Shown: one piece after another, positions 27,318 to 36,358 of the stretch | Position numbering within the stretch: position 1 is the stretch's first letter | Layout: each line of letters starts with the position of its first letter | Origin: Neisseria elongata subsp. elongata | GTDB taxonomy: Bacteria > Pseudomonadota > Gammaproteobacteria > Burkholderiales > Neisseriaceae | DNA: 64,000 bases | Direction: 5' to 3' | NCBI RefSeq assembly: GCF_900113545.1 | Contig: NZ_FOPS01000009.1 | Location: 27,019 to 91,018, forward strand | Notes under the pieces: generated by a model | Database searches by the model: none | The model's input: the letters and a program-made list of their open reading frames with translations, nothing else | Told to the model about the DNA's origin: nothing | Program-made: the position numbers and the translations under genes

Positions 27318-28620
27318 TTAAACTCTCCATGCGTATCATGGTTACTTTGCCGTTTACCGTATCCATGCCTTCGATGCCGGCGATGGCGGCCTTGACGTGT
27401 TTCTCGACCGTGCTGTGGGTCAAAATGACGATTTCGGCGGTGTCGCCGTTCACCACGCCTTTTTGAATCAATGCCTCTATCGAAACGTTTTGATCCGCCA
27501 GCAGGTTGGCGATGCGGCCGAGTACGCCCGGCTTGTCCTGCGCCTGTACGCGCAAGTAATAGCTGCTGATGATTTCATCCATCGGCAGGATGGTTTGCGC
27601 CTGAACCTGCGAAGGCTGGAAGGCCAGATGCGGCACGCGGTTGCCCGTATCCGCACCGAGCAGGCGGGCGATGTCGATGATGTCGGCCACCACGGCGGAA
27701 GCGGTCGGCAGCGCGCCCGCACCCGCGCCGTAATACAGGGTTTCGCCCACCATGTCGGCATTCACGCGCACGGCGTTCATCACGCCGTTCACATTGGCCA
27801 ACAGGCGGCTTTCGGGCAACAGGGTGGGATGAACGCGCAATTCGATGCCTTTGTCGGTTTTACGCGTGATGCCCAAAAGTTTGATGCGGTAGCCGAGTTC
27901 TTCGGCGTATTTGATGTCGCGGCTGTCGAGCCCGCTGATGCCTTCGAGATAGCAGGCTTGGAAATTGACCGGCGTACCGAACGCCAGCGCGCTCATGATG
28001 GTGATTTTATGCCCCGCGTCGTGGCCTTCGATATCGAAGGTCGGGTCGGCTTCGGCATAGCCCAAAGCCTGCGCTTCTTTCAATACGTCGGCAAACGCGC
28101 TGCCTTTTTCGCGCATTTCGCTCAAGATGAAATTGCTGGTGCCGTTGATGATGCCGGCGATGCTGCGGATGCGGTTGGCCGACAAGCCTTCGCGCAGGGC
28201 TTTGATAATCGGGATGCCGCCCGCCACCGCCGCTTCAAACTGCACCATCACGTTTTTTTCTTCCGCCAGCGCGAAAACTTCGCTGCCGTATTCGGCCAGC
28301 AGTTTTTTATTGGCGGTAACGACGTGTTTGCCGTGGCGTATGGCTTCCAACACCAGCTCTTTGGCCGCTTCCGTGCCGCCGAACACTTCGGCTACGATGT
28401 CCACTTCCGGGTGGCGCACGACTTCGAACGGGTCGGCGGTAATCAGGGTTTCGGGCGGACAGGCGGCGCGGGCTTTGGCTTCGTCGCGCGTGGACACCAT
28501 AAACACGTTCACCGCGCGTCCCAGCCGGCGGCTGATTTCCGCCGCGTTTGCGCGCAACACTTCCGCCGTGCCCCTGCCCACGGTACCCAAACCCAAAATG
28601 CCGATATTGACCGGTTTCAT
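27310..28620 (-). CDS. hom: Homoserine dehydrogenase
   Basis: 436 aa from the ATG at 28618-28620, five bases after AAGGAG; two earlier in-frame starts are too close to the ribosome site. The NAD(P) motif GLGTVGRGTAEVL, the catalytic region VTANKKLLA, and GIINGTSNFILSEM are present, with a C-terminal ACT domain (residues about 350-430, AQDKPGVLGRIANLL) that usually gives threonine feedback inhibition. It converts aspartate semialdehyde to homoserine for Thr and Met synthesis. Confidence 0.95.
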   Translation of the reverse strand: MKPVNIGILGLGTVGRGTAEVLRANAAEISRRLGRAVNVFMVSTRDEAKARAACPPETLITADPFEVVRHPEVDIVAEVFGGTEAAKELVLEAIRHGKHVVTANKKLLAEYGSEVFALAEEKNVMVQFEAAVAGGIPIIKALREGLSANRIRSIAGIINGTSNFILSEMREKGSAFADVLKEAQALGYAEADPTFDIEGHDAGHKITIMSALAFGTPVNFQACYLEGISGLDSRDIKYAEELGYRIKLLGITRKTDKGIELRVHPTLLPESRLLANVNGVMNAVRVNADMVGETLYYGAGAGALPTASAVVADIIDIARLLGADTGNRVPHLAFQPSQVQAQTILPMDEIISSYYLRVQAQDKPGVLGRIANLLADQNVSIEALIQKGVVNGDTAEIVILTHSTVEKHVKAAIAGIEGMDTVNGKVTMIRMESLND

Positions 28621-28712
28621 CATCACTCCTTGTTAAGCGTTCCCTGAATGGCTAAACTTGCCGTCAAAAACGCGCAATCCTACCCGAAAAACCCTTATTC
28701 AGAAAGAAAAAT

Positions 28713-29084
28713 ATGCAGTTTCAGGAACACCTGCCGCAAGACGGATGGAATATCGAAGGCGGTTTGGACGGCCGTCTGAAAATCAACGGCGAAACCTACA
28801 CCGAAGCCGTCTGCCTGATCGAAGGCCGCTGCCTGCCCGCAAACGCCGCACGCCCGCAGGATTTGACTGCCGATTCGTTTTCAGACGGCCTCTCAAAATA
28901 TCCTCATCCCGAACTCATCTTAATCGGCACGGGGAAAACACAACAGTTCCTCCATCCGAAACTCAACGCCGCGCTGGCCGCGCAAGGCATAGGCATCGAA
29001 TACATGAACACCGCCGCTGCCTGCCGGACATTGCTGATGCTGCAAAGCGAAGGCCGCCGCGTCTGGGCATGGCTGTGGCCTTAA
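28713..29084 (+). CDS. Mth938-like (DUF498/NDUFAF3-type) protein
   Basis: A 123-aa protein with the core GRLKINGETYTEAVCLIEGR and PELILIGTGKTQQFL, a pattern of the Mth938 fold also found in the mitochondrial complex I factor NDUFAF3. The biochemical role in bacteria is not settled. Two DUS lie inside the coding region (read as DGRLK and SFSDGL). It is divergent from hom and followed by a DUS terminator. Confidence 0.75.
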   Translation: MQFQEHLPQDGWNIEGGLDGRLKINGETYTEAVCLIEGRCLPANAARPQDLTADSFSDGLSKYPHPELILIGTGKTQQFLHPKLNAALAAQGIGIEYMNTAAACRTLLMLQSEGRRVWAWLWP

Positions 29085-29094
29085 AAACACAAAA

Positions 29095-29137
29095 AAGGCC
29101 GTCTGAAAACACCGCGCCAGCCGCTTTCAGACGGCCT
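29095..29137. terminator. Inverted DUS pair after the Mth938-like gene
   Basis: GGCCGTCTGAAA and TTTCAGACGGCC flank ACACCGCGCCAGCCGC, seven bases after an A-rich stretch. Confidence 0.8.
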
Positions 29138-29187
29138 GCAATCATGCCATAATCCGTTCCGTTACCCTTACCGTACGCCCATCCGCC

Positions 29188-30096
29188 ATGATTACCGAAT
29201 TCAAACGCATCGGCATCGTTACCCGCCCGCAAACACCCCGGATAGAAGTCAGCCTGCACGAACTGATAGACTTCCTGCTGGCGGAAAAAATCGACGTATT
29301 CATCGACCGCGAAAGTGTGGAAGGCGGCGTAGTCCATCCCGACGACCTCCCCCGCTGCCGCCTAACCGACAAAGACAACATCGGCCGCGAATGCGGCTTG
29401 GTCATCGTTTTGGGCGGCGACGGCACCTTCCTTTCCGCCGCCCGCAAAGTCGCCCCCTACCGCATCCCCCTCGTGGGTGTGAATCAAGGCCACCTCGGTT
29501 TCCTGACCCAAGTCCCCCGCGAAGAAATGCTGAAAGAAATCGCAGGTATCCTGACCGGCAAACACCAGGCGGAAGAAAGGATACTGCTCGAAACCGACCT
29601 CATCCGCAACGGCACCCATGTGAAAAACTCGCTGGCACTAAACGACGTGGTCATCTCGCGCGGCGGCGCGGGCCAAATGATTGAATTCGAAACCTTTATC
29701 AACAAAGAATTCGTTTACACCCAGCGTTCGGACGGCCTGATTGTCTCCACGCCCACCGGTTCGACGGCTTACGCTTTGGCAGCAGGCGGCCCGATACTGC
29801 AAGCCAGCCTGCGCGCCTTCACGCTCGTCCCCATCTGCCCGCAATCCATGACCAACCGCCCCATCGCCGTCCCCGACACCTGCGAAATTGACATCCTGAT
29901 TACTAAAGCCGGCGACGCGCGCGCCCACTTCGACGGGCAGTCCTACATCGACATTCAAAGCGGCGACATGCTGCGTATCCGCCGCTACCGCCACAGCCTG
30001 CGGATACTGCACCCGGGCACCTACCGCTACTATAAAACGCTGCGGCAGAAACTGCATTGGGGCGAACAGCTTGTACCTATTTCGCAACACGACTAA
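29188..30096 (+). CDS. nadK: NAD kinase
   Basis: A 302-aa protein that phosphorylates NAD to NADP. It has the GGDGTFLSAAR motif (near residue 75), VNQGHLGFLTQ, the substrate loop LNDVVISRGGAGQMIEFE, and the glycine-rich DGLIVSTPTGSTAYALAAGG. Length fits the family. It has its own promoter region after a DUS terminator; erpA follows about 105 bases later. Confidence 0.96.
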   Translation: MITEFKRIGIVTRPQTPRIEVSLHELIDFLLAEKIDVFIDRESVEGGVVHPDDLPRCRLTDKDNIGRECGLVIVLGGDGTFLSAARKVAPYRIPLVGVNQGHLGFLTQVPREEMLKEIAGILTGKHQAEERILLETDLIRNGTHVKNSLALNDVVISRGGAGQMIEFETFINKEFVYTQRSDGLIVSTPTGSTAYALAAGGPILQASLRAFTLVPICPQSMTNRPIAVPDTCEIDILITKAGDARAHFDGQSYIDIQSGDMLRIRRYRHSLRILHPGTYRYYKTLRQKLHWGEQLVPISQHD

Positions 30097-30202
30097 CACC
30101 ATACGCCGCACGGCTTGAAATCAACACCTTGCACCCCACCTTGCTTATCCTCAAGCATTGCGCGAAAATACCGCACAAACCATGACACACAAGGAAAGAA
30201 CC

Positions 30203-30541
30203 ATGTCAGACGAATCACCCATCATCTTCACCGACAGCTGCTGCACCAAAGTGGCCGACCTGATTGCCGAAGAAAACAACCCCGACCTGAAACTGCGCGT
30301 TTTCGTGAACGGCGGCGGCTGTTCGGGCTTCCAATACGGCTTCACTTTCGACGAAATCAAAAACGACGACGATTTCGAAATCCTGAAAAACGGCCTGACC
30401 TTCCTGGTTGACCCCATGAGTTACCAATACCTTGTCGGCGCGGAAATCGACTACACCGAAAGCCTGCACGGCTCGCAATTCGTCATCCGCAACCCGAACG
30501 CGGAAACCACCTGCGGCTGCGGTTCTTCGTTCTCGGTATAA
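30203..30541 (+). CDS. erpA: Iron-sulfur cluster insertion protein ErpA
   Basis: 112 aa from the ATG at 30203 with AAGGAAAG upstream; the longer frame from 30158 lacks support. The A-type carrier cysteines are present: [10 protein letters not shown] (Cys near 46) and the C-terminal TTCGCGSSF pair. It hands [Fe-S] clusters to target enzymes such as IspG, encoded elsewhere in this window. Confidence 0.95.
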   Translation: MSDESPIIFTDSCCTKVADLIAEENNPDLKLRVFVNGGGCSGFQYGFTFDEIKNDDDFEILKNGLTFLVDPMSYQYLVGAEIDYTESLHGSQFVIRNPNAETTCGCGSSFSV

Positions 30542-30564
30542 ACAACCGGCTTTGCAACAAACAG

Positions 30565-30603
30565 AGGCCGTCTGAAACCCGTTTCCGGGTTTTCAGACGG
30601 CCT
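30565..30603. terminator. Inverted DUS pair between convergent erpA and aspA
   Basis: AGGCCGTCTGAAACCCG and its complement form a stem of about 17 bp with a tiny loop. It can end both converging transcripts. Confidence 0.85.
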
Positions 30604-30621
30604 TTATCGATGCCCGAAGGC

Positions 30622-32037
30622 TTAACCGACTTTCTTCGCTTTATATTGCGGGTTAATCAGATTGGCAGGCGACAAAATATCGTCAAGCTGTTCCGCACTC
30701 AGCAAACCGAGTTCCAACACCACTTCGCGCACGTTTTTACCGGTTTGGGCGCAGATTTTGCCGACCTTGTCGCCGTTGTGATGGCCGATAAACGGATTCA
30801 GGTAGGTAACGATGCCGATGGAGTTCAGCACATAGGCGGCACAGGTTTCGCGGTTGGCGGTAATGCCGTCCACGCATTTGTCAGCCAGATTCACGCAGGC
30901 ATTGCCCAGCAGTGAGATACTTTCAAAAACCGCCTGCGCAATCACGGGCTCCATCACATTGAGTTGCAACTGTCCGGCTTCGGCGGCAAAGGTTACGGCA
31001 GTGTCGTTGCCGATGACTTTGAAACACACCTGATTCACGACTTCCGGAATCACGGGATTGACTTTGGCTGGCATGATGGACGAACCGGCCTGCATTTCGG
31101 GCAGGTTGATTTCCTTGATGCCCGCACGCGGGCCGGATGACATCAGGCGCAAGTCGTTACAGATTTTGGAAAGTTTTACGGCCAGGCGTTTCAACGCGGC
31201 ATGGACACTGACGTAGTCGCCGCAGTCGGAGGTGGCTTCAATCAGGTTGGACGACAGCGTGCAGGGCAGACCGCTGATTTCGGAAAGTTTTTTCACGGCC
31301 AGCGGGGCATAACCTTCGGGAGTGTTCACGCCCGTTCCGATGGCGGTTGCGCCCAAGTTGATTTCCAGCAGCAAATCGATATTGCGTTGCAGATTGACGT
31401 TTTCTTCTTCCAGCAGGACGGCAAAGGCTTTGAATTCCTGCCCCAACGACATGGGCACGGCATCTTGAAGCTGGGTACGCCCCATTTTCAACACGTCTTT
31501 AAATTCTTCGGCTTTGGTTTCGAAGGCCTGTTTCAGGCGGTTCATTTGCGCCATCATGGCCACCGTGCTGTTGTAAACGGCCAAACGGAAGCCGGTCGGG
31601 TAAGCGTCGTTGGTAGATTGGCTGGCGTTTACATGATCCATAGGGTCGATGATGTCGTAGCTGCCTTTGGCTTTGCCCAAGTGTTCCAAAGCCAGATTGG
31701 CCACGACTTCGTTGGTGTTCATATTCACCGATGTACCCGCTCCGCCTTGGAATACGTCCGACGGGAATTGGTCGAGGCAGCGGCCTTTCACCAACACTTC
31801 GTCGCAGGCGGCATCAATCGCGGCGGCAACTTCGGCGGAAAGCACGCCCAATTCCGCATTGGCGCGGGCGGTGGCTTTTTTCACCATCACCATGCCGCGC
31901 ACGAATTCGGGAATATCGGAAATCTTTTGCTTGGAAATTTTGAAGTTTTCTGCCGCGCGCAGTGTGTGTATGCCCCAATAGGCATCATTTGGAATTTCGC
32001 GTTCGCCCAATAAGTCGTGCTCGATACGGGTGGTCAT
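30622..32037 (-). CDS. aspA: Aspartate ammonia-lyase
   Basis: 471 aa, the fumarase/aspartase superfamily enzyme that interconverts aspartate with fumarate and ammonia. Signature [11 protein letters not shown] (about residue 317), the substrate segment [14 protein letters not shown] and [17 protein letters not shown] are all present. The upstream region has a strong hairpin and two identical palindromes that look like regulator sites. The long plus-strand frame across the gene is a shadow. Confidence 0.95.
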   Translation of the reverse strand: MTTRIEHDLLGEREIPNDAYWGIHTLRAAENFKISKQKISDIPEFVRGMVMVKKATARANAELGVLSAEVAAAIDAACDEVLVKGRCLDQFPSDVFQGGAGTSVNMNTNEVVANLALEHLGKAKGSYDIIDPMDHVNASQSTNDAYPTGFRLAVYNSTVAMMAQMNRLKQAFETKAEEFKDVLKMGRTQLQDAVPMSLGQEFKAFAVLLEEENVNLQRNIDLLLEINLGATAIGTGVNTPEGYAPLAVKKLSEISGLPCTLSSNLIEATSDCGDYVSVHAALKRLAVKLSKICNDLRLMSSGPRAGIKEINLPEMQAGSSIMPAKVNPVIPEVVNQVCFKVIGNDTAVTFAAEAGQLQLNVMEPVIAQAVFESISLLGNACVNLADKCVDGITANRETCAAYVLNSIGIVTYLNPFIGHHNGDKVGKICAQTGKNVREVVLELGLLSAEQLDDILSPANLINPQYKAKKVG

Positions 32038-32067
32038 TCTTTTTTTCTCCAGAGTTCGTTTACATTG

Positions 32068-32099
32068 AAAATGCCGCCGTGCGGCAACGGCGGCATTTT
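32068..32099 (-). promoter_or_regulatory. GC-rich hairpin in the aspA leader
   Basis: AAAATGCCGCCG pairs perfectly with CGGCGGCATTTT around TTGCCGCA (minus strand). It ends about 30 bases before the aspA ATG, with only four T after the stem. It could be an attenuator, an mRNA-stabilising structure, or the end of an opposing transcript. Confidence 0.55.
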
Positions 32100-32156
32100 G
32101 CCTGATTTAAAATATTATTCCAATAGTTTTCGCTACATTTCACTACATTAATTTTG

Positions 32157-32196
32157 ATTGTCTACAATCAGGCAGATTATTCTAATTGTCTACAAT
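32157..32196. promoter_or_regulatory. Twin palindromic operators upstream of aspA
   Basis: ATTGTCTACAAT occurs twice (32157-32168 and 32185-32196), centres 28 bp apart. The first is part of a 16-bp palindrome TGATTGT-CT-ACAATCA and the second of AATTGT-CT-ACAATT. TTGT-N2-ACAA half-sites with this spacing are typical of GntR-family repressors. The sites lie 120-160 bp upstream of the aspA start. Confidence 0.5.
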
Positions 32197-32233
32197 TTTA
32201 AGCTGTTCCCAAAATGGCTTTTTACTGCCGTTT

Positions 32234-32506
32234 TCATCCTTTACGCCGCATAAAATGCCAAGCCAGCCAGGCGGCAATCAAAGCCCAACGGGATTTGCCG
32301 CGCGCGGCAGAAAAGGCGGCTTTCTGCGCCCAGCCTTCGGAAGCGGCGGCAGCAGCGATTTCCGCCAGTTGCACGAAATCCACCCGCTGTTTTTTCCGTT
32401 GCTGCCGCGTTTTTTCCTGCCGGATTTGTGCGGCAGTGACTTTCAGCCGTGCCAGTTTGATTTCTAATTCCAGCAGTTCCCGCGCCTGTTTTCTTTCCTT
32501 ATTCAT
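32234..32506 (-). CDS. YqjK-like small basic protein
   Basis: 90 aa from the ATG at 32504-32506 (MNKERKQARELLELEIKLAR). The N-terminal two thirds form a charged amphipathic helix; the C-terminus has a short hydrophobic stretch (ALIAAWLAWHFM) and ends RRKG. Position after a YqjE-like gene, overlapping its end by eight bases, supports the yqjK comparison. A longer frame starts at 32548, inside the yqjE gene. Confidence 0.6.
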   Translation of the reverse strand: MNKERKQARELLELEIKLARLKVTAAQIRQEKTRQQRKKQRVDFVQLAEIAAAAASEGWAQKAAFSAARGKSRWALIAAWLAWHFMRRKG

Positions 32507-32897
32507 GACCGGCCTCGCTTTCGGACAGTTCGCCGCGCAGGCAGGCAATGTCGTCCCGCAGGCCGTTTAGGCTGTCGGCAAACAAGCCGTTGTGCCTGCG
32601 CCAGGCCGCCCATATCCGCCAAAGCAGCAGCATGACGGCAACGATGCAGACGGCAGCGGCGATGAAAAATACTTTCACGGCAGTGGCATCGTCGAGCAGC
32701 CGGTTGAGGCCGAACAGGGCGGCAAACAGGGCGACGAAGAGTAAAACGGCGGAAAAAAGCAGTGCCAACAGGGTACGGAAGGCGTTTTCCGCCTGCTCGG
32801 CCAAATCGAGATTGATGACTTGAAGCCGCAACAGAAGCAAGTCAACCCCTTGGTTCAACAGTGTTTTCGTATGTTCGATTTCTTGTTTGATGCCCAT
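32499..32897 (-). CDS. YqjE/holin-X-like membrane protein
   Basis: A 132-aa protein with a helical N-terminus, two membrane spans (about residues 42-66 and 74-96) and an amphipathic C-terminus. The pattern matches the YqjE/phage-holin-superfamily III proteins found with DUF883 proteins in proteobacteria. AAGGAGGAAAA precedes the ATG. It lies between the DUF883 gene and the YqjK-like gene on the same strand, an envelope or ribosome-hibernation-type operon by analogy with E. coli. Confidence 0.7.
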   Translation of the reverse strand: MGIKQEIEHTKTLLNQGVDLLLLRLQVINLDLAEQAENAFRTLLALLFSAVLLFVALFAALFGLNRLLDDATAVKVFFIAAAVCIVAVMLLLWRIWAAWRRHNGLFADSLNGLRDDIACLRGELSESEAGHE

Positions 32898-32917
32898 TTT
32901 TCCTCCTTGATGCAGAG

Positions 32918-32968
32918 AGGCCGTCTGAAAAGCCGCTGCCGAATAATGCGGGCGTTTTCAGACGGCCT
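32918..32968. terminator. Inverted DUS pair inside the yqjD-yqjE-like operon
   Basis: AGGCCGTCTGAAAA and TTTTCAGACGGCCT enclose a 20-base loop between the DUF883 gene and the holin-like gene. It may reduce expression of the two downstream genes. Confidence 0.75.
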
Positions 32969-32982
32969 GATTCAAGCCGTTA

Positions 32983-33363
32983 TTAACGACGGTTCAGCAA
33001 TACGCCGACCACCAATCCGGCCAGTGCGGCGAAACCCATGGCGTAATAAGGTTTTTCATGCACTGCTTCATCGGCCTGTTTGGCACGGCGTTTGATTTGC
33101 TCGCTAGCCTCATCCTCGAATTCGCGGAATTTCTTTTTCGCACGGGCGGAATGCCGGCGCAGGCTTGCGGCAGTATCGCTTTCAAACGCGCTCAATTTTT
33201 CTTTCGCCGCTTCCAGTTTGTCACCTAGGCGGGTTTTCAAATCTTCTATCTCTTCGCTGCCTTCTTCGACGCCTTTATTGTACAAGGCTTCAACATCGTC
33301 CATTACGGCACGGATGTCTTCCAACATGGCGGCTTTGCGGGCTTCGTAATCAGATTTGCTCAT
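32983..33363 (-). CDS. DUF883 (YqjD/ElaB-like) membrane-anchored protein
   Basis: 126 aa from the ATG at 33361-33363 after AGAAGGAGATGTT. A long charged helix (residues about 5-95) is followed by the family's C-terminal anchor: EKPYYAMGFAALAGLVVGVLLNRR. In E. coli, YqjD/ElaB tether ribosomes to the membrane in stationary phase. The gene heads a three-gene unit with YqjE- and YqjK-like proteins. Confidence 0.8.
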   Translation of the reverse strand: MSKSDYEARKAAMLEDIRAVMDDVEALYNKGVEEGSEEIEDLKTRLGDKLEAAKEKLSAFESDTAASLRRHSARAKKKFREFEDEASEQIKRRAKQADEAVHEKPYYAMGFAALAGLVVGVLLNRR

Positions 33364-33507
33364 AACATCTCCTTCTTCTCGATGGGTGGAAAGTGAAGGC
33401 AGTATAACAGACCGCTTCATGATATCTATGATTATTTATTTCAAATTTAATAAGTTAGAGTAAAGTTTTGTATTGAAAGCAGCCTTTCTCAGGAAATATA
33501 TGGCAAT

Positions 33508-33540
33508 AAAGGCCGTCTGAAAGTGCTTTTCAGACGGCCT
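33508..33540. terminator. Inverted DUS pair after fabG
   Basis: AAAGGCCGTCTGAAAG pairs with CTTTTCAGACGGCC with a minimal loop, about 20 bases after the fabG stop on the minus strand. Confidence 0.8.
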
Positions 33541-33561
33541 GTTCATTTTGATTTTAAAAAG

Positions 33562-34308
33562 TTAAGGCATCAGCATGCCGCCGTTGACGTGCAGCGTTTG
33601 GCCGGTGATGTATTTGGCTTGGTCGGAAGCCAGGAACAATACTGCGTCGGCAATGTCTTGTGCGTCGCCGAAACGGCCGAGTGCGGTTTGCGCTTCAAAG
33701 GTTTTGCGGACTTCTTCCGGCAGGGCGCGGGTCATGTCGGTGTCGATAAAGCCCGGGGCGACGCAGTTTACCGTGATGCCCCTGCTGCCCACTTCGCGCG
33801 CCATGGATTTGGCAAAACCCATCAGGCCGGCTTTCGCGGCGGCGTAGTTGGCCTGCCCCGCGTTGCCCATCGCACCCACCACGGACGTGATGTTGATAAT
33901 GCGGCCGGAACGCTGTTTCATCATGCCGCGCAATACGGCCTTGCTGGCACGGAAGACGGATTTTAGGTTTACCTGCATGATTTCGTCCCACTCTTCTTCT
34001 TTCATCCGCATCAGCAGGTTGTCGCGGGTGATGCCGGCGTTATTCACTAAAATATCGAGTTTGCCGAATTCTTTTTCAATATCGGCAATCAGGTTTTCAA
34101 TGCCGTCAGCTTCGGCGGCATTTAATGCCTTGCCCTGCCCGTTCCACTGTGCCAGGCGTTCGCCGATGGCGGCTGCGCCGCTGTCGCTGGTGGCCGTGCC
34201 GACGACGGTTGCGCCCGCTTGTGCCAATGTGTCGGCAATCGCCGCGCCTATGCCGCGCGATGCGCCGGTTACCAATGCGATTTTGCCGCTCAAATCTTGT
34301 GAACTCAT
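33562..34308 (-). CDS. fabG: 3-oxoacyl-ACP reductase FabG
   Basis: A 248-aa short-chain dehydrogenase. It has the NADPH motif VTGASRGIGAAIAD, the NNAGITRDNLLMRM segment, catalytic Ser in NITSVVGAMGNAGQ and the YAAAKAG Tyr-Lys pair, and the C-terminal HVNGGMLMP typical of FabG. It reduces 3-oxoacyl-ACP in fatty acid elongation. It stands alone between DUS terminators rather than in a fab operon. Confidence 0.95.
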   Translation of the reverse strand: MSSQDLSGKIALVTGASRGIGAAIADTLAQAGATVVGTATSDSGAAAIGERLAQWNGQGKALNAAEADGIENLIADIEKEFGKLDILVNNAGITRDNLLMRMKEEEWDEIMQVNLKSVFRASKAVLRGMMKQRSGRIINITSVVGAMGNAGQANYAAAKAGLMGFAKSMAREVGSRGITVNCVAPGFIDTDMTRALPEEVRKTFEAQTALGRFGDAQDIADAVLFLASDQAKYITGQTLHVNGGMLMP

Positions 34309-34348
34309 TTTGTTTCCTGTCGGTTGGAGAAAGCGGACTTATATCACA

Positions 34349-34380
34349 AGGCCGTCTGAAAAACCACTTTCAGACGGCCT
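34349..34380. terminator. Inverted DUS pair after rfbD
   Basis: AGGCCGTCTGAAAAA and TTTCAGACGGCCT with a loop of about eight bases, nine bases downstream of the rfbD stop on the minus strand. Confidence 0.8.
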
Positions 34381-34389
34381 GCCGTTGTT

Positions 34390-35283
34390 TTAAAGATAAG
34401 GCTGCAAATCGCTTAAGGCGGAATGCCAGTCGCACGGCCCGATACCGAACACGGCGCGGATTTTGCCGCAGTCCAAACGCGAATCGGCCGGACGCTTGGC
34501 CGGAGTCGGATAATCCGCCGTGGCAATCGGCTTCACGGCAGGGATTTTCGCCAACACGCCCTGCGCCGCCGCTTCGGCAAAAATGGTTTCGGCAAATTCA
34601 AACCAGCTTGCATACGGGCTGCCGCAATAATGATAAATTCCCGCACGTTCCGCCAACTGCTCGGGCGTGTGGCGGCGGACGATGGTAATCAGTGCGGCGG
34701 CAATGTCGGCGGCCGCGGTCGGCGCACCGTATTGGTCGGCCACGATGCCCAAGCTGTCGCGTTCGCGTCCCAGCCGCAGCATGGTTTTGACGAAGTTCTG
34801 CCCGTTCGCGCCGAATACCCACGAAGTCCGCATCACCACGGCGCGGCGGCAGGCGGCCAACACCGCCTGCTCTCCCGCCAACTTGCTTGCACCGTATATG
34901 TTTTGCGGCGCGGTTGGTGCAGCTTCGTCATAAGGCGCGCCGCCCGCACCGTCAAACACATAATCAGTGGAAATATGCAGCATAACCGCACCGGCGGCTT
35001 CGGCGGCTTCGGCCAAATGGCGCGCACCGTCCCGATTGACGGCAAACGCCCGTTCGGCATCGTTCTCGGCTTTATCAACCGCCGTATAGGCGGCGGCATT
35101 GATGATGTAGTCGGGACGGAAGGTTTCCACCGCCTGCCGCACGCTGCGACGGTCGGCAATATTGAGTGCAGAGGAATCAGGGACGGAGAGTTCGGCACAG
35201 CCTTCGAGTTGTGCTTTCAGGCAGTGGCCGACTTGGCCGCTGCCGCCGGTAATCAGGATTCTGGGTAAATGGGAAGATGGCAT
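34390..35283 (-). CDS. rfbD: dTDP-4-dehydrorhamnose reductase
   Basis: 297 aa from the ATG at 35281-35283 (MPSSHLPRILITGGSGQVG); a 27-residue upstream extension is read from the DUS and promoter region. Rossmann motif TGGSGQVGHCL, NAAAYTAVDKAE, STDYVFDG and the YGASK catalytic pair are clear. It makes dTDP-L-rhamnose. No rfbA, B or C genes lie next to it, so it is separated from its usual cluster. Confidence 0.9.
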   Translation of the reverse strand: MPSSHLPRILITGGSGQVGHCLKAQLEGCAELSVPDSSALNIADRRSVRQAVETFRPDYIINAAAYTAVDKAENDAERAFAVNRDGARHLAEAAEAAGAVMLHISTDYVFDGAGGAPYDEAAPTAPQNIYGASKLAGEQAVLAACRRAVVMRTSWVFGANGQNFVKTMLRLGRERDSLGIVADQYGAPTAAADIAAALITIVRRHTPEQLAERAGIYHYCGSPYASWFEFAETIFAEAAAQGVLAKIPAVKPIATADYPTPAKRPADSRLDCGKIRAVFGIGPCDWHSALSDLQPYL

Positions 35284-35687
35284 GACTGCAATCCGAAGAA
35301 GATGAGAAAGCGGTATTGTAACGGAACAGGCCGTCTGAAAACGAGTTTGGAGGCAGAAAATCAAGAATCCCTGTTTTGCCGCTGCCCACTTGCGGAGTAA
35401 AATATGGCGTCAGGCTGTCTGAAAAGTTTTTATTTGTTGCAGCCGTTATTTCAGACGGCCCAAATATCGGGCATGAGGATGATGGTTGAATGCAAGCGGC
35501 CGCTGCCCTAATCCGGCGCAAAAATCACGGCGTTTCGAGCTGTCGGGCAATTCTCTTCCGCACGGCCTGCAACTGCGCCGCCTTGTTGCGGCTCCGACTC
35601 AATCGACACCTTTTTCCTGCGCTTGCCGCCCGAAAACTGAACCCTGCCGCATCAAGCGGCTGCTATTCCAAACAAAAAGGAAAACCG
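35284..35687. other. Intergenic region with no recognised gene
   Basis: 404 bases between divergent rfbD and the thioesterase gene. It holds AG-form DUS near 35329 and 35450 and the variant GGCTGTCTGAA near 35413. Several open frames cross it, but none has a ribosome site or recognisable sequence. Confidence 0.4.
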
Positions 35688-36089
35688 ATGAACACCGAAC
35701 AACGCACCGAACCGCAAGGCCGTCTGCTGCTGCGCACGATGGCCATGCCTGCCGATACCAATCCCAACGGCGATATTTTCGGCGGCTGGCTGATGTCGCA
35801 AATGGATATTGCCGGCGGCATCCTTGCCTACGAAACCGCCTGCGGCCGTGCCGCCACCGTAGCGGCCGATAAAATCGTCTTCCACCGTCCCGTTTCCGTT
35901 GGCGATGTCGTCGCCTGCTACGGCGAACTGATTAAAATCGGCAACACTTCGATACAGATTCACATTGAGGTTTGGGTTCACTCTGCCTCCTTCGACAGCC
36001 TAAACGAACAACGCCTCGTTACCGAAGCCTTGTTCACTTACGTCGCCATCGACAAGGACGGACAGCCCCGCCCCGTTCCGCAACTGTAA
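35688..36089 (+). CDS. YciA-type acyl-CoA thioesterase
   Basis: 133 aa from the ATG at 35688 after AAAAAGGA. A hotdog fold with MAMPADTNPNGDIFGGWLMSQMD, the characteristic N-x-x-G-D-I-F-G-G-W active-site motif of YciA/BACH enzymes, followed by AADKIVFHRPVSVGDVV. It hydrolyses acyl-CoA esters. The long upstream frame extension is non-coding. It is intact, unlike the unrelated hotdog gene at 1167-1403. Confidence 0.88.
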   Translation: MNTEQRTEPQGRLLLRTMAMPADTNPNGDIFGGWLMSQMDIAGGILAYETACGRAATVAADKIVFHRPVSVGDVVACYGELIKIGNTSIQIHIEVWVHSASFDSLNEQRLVTEALFTYVAIDKDGQPRPVPQL

Positions 36090-36358
36090 GTGCCCGTATC
36101 CGCAATCACCGTGTATTTGGTTTCGTAAGCTGTGTGCCGCCTGCGGTGCCGCTGCTCATACCGCCGGCTGCGCTAAATGTGGAAAGCCGCTTCAGTTCCA
36201 CATCGTCCGCACCCGGTTTTCAATTCCACTCCGGTGCGGCAATGCTGAAAAGAAGCGGCAAATGTTTCAGACGGCCTCCGTATCGCTCGGATACATCAGG
36301 TTCTGAAAGCAGCCTACGTTTCTATCTCAATTAACCATCACGAAAACAAATGCAGCCG

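Noticed and set aside
34125..34688. Plus-strand frame spanning the fabG-rfbD junction
   Set aside because: It runs antisense to two well-supported genes and through a DUS terminator, with Pro/Arg-rich shadow composition.
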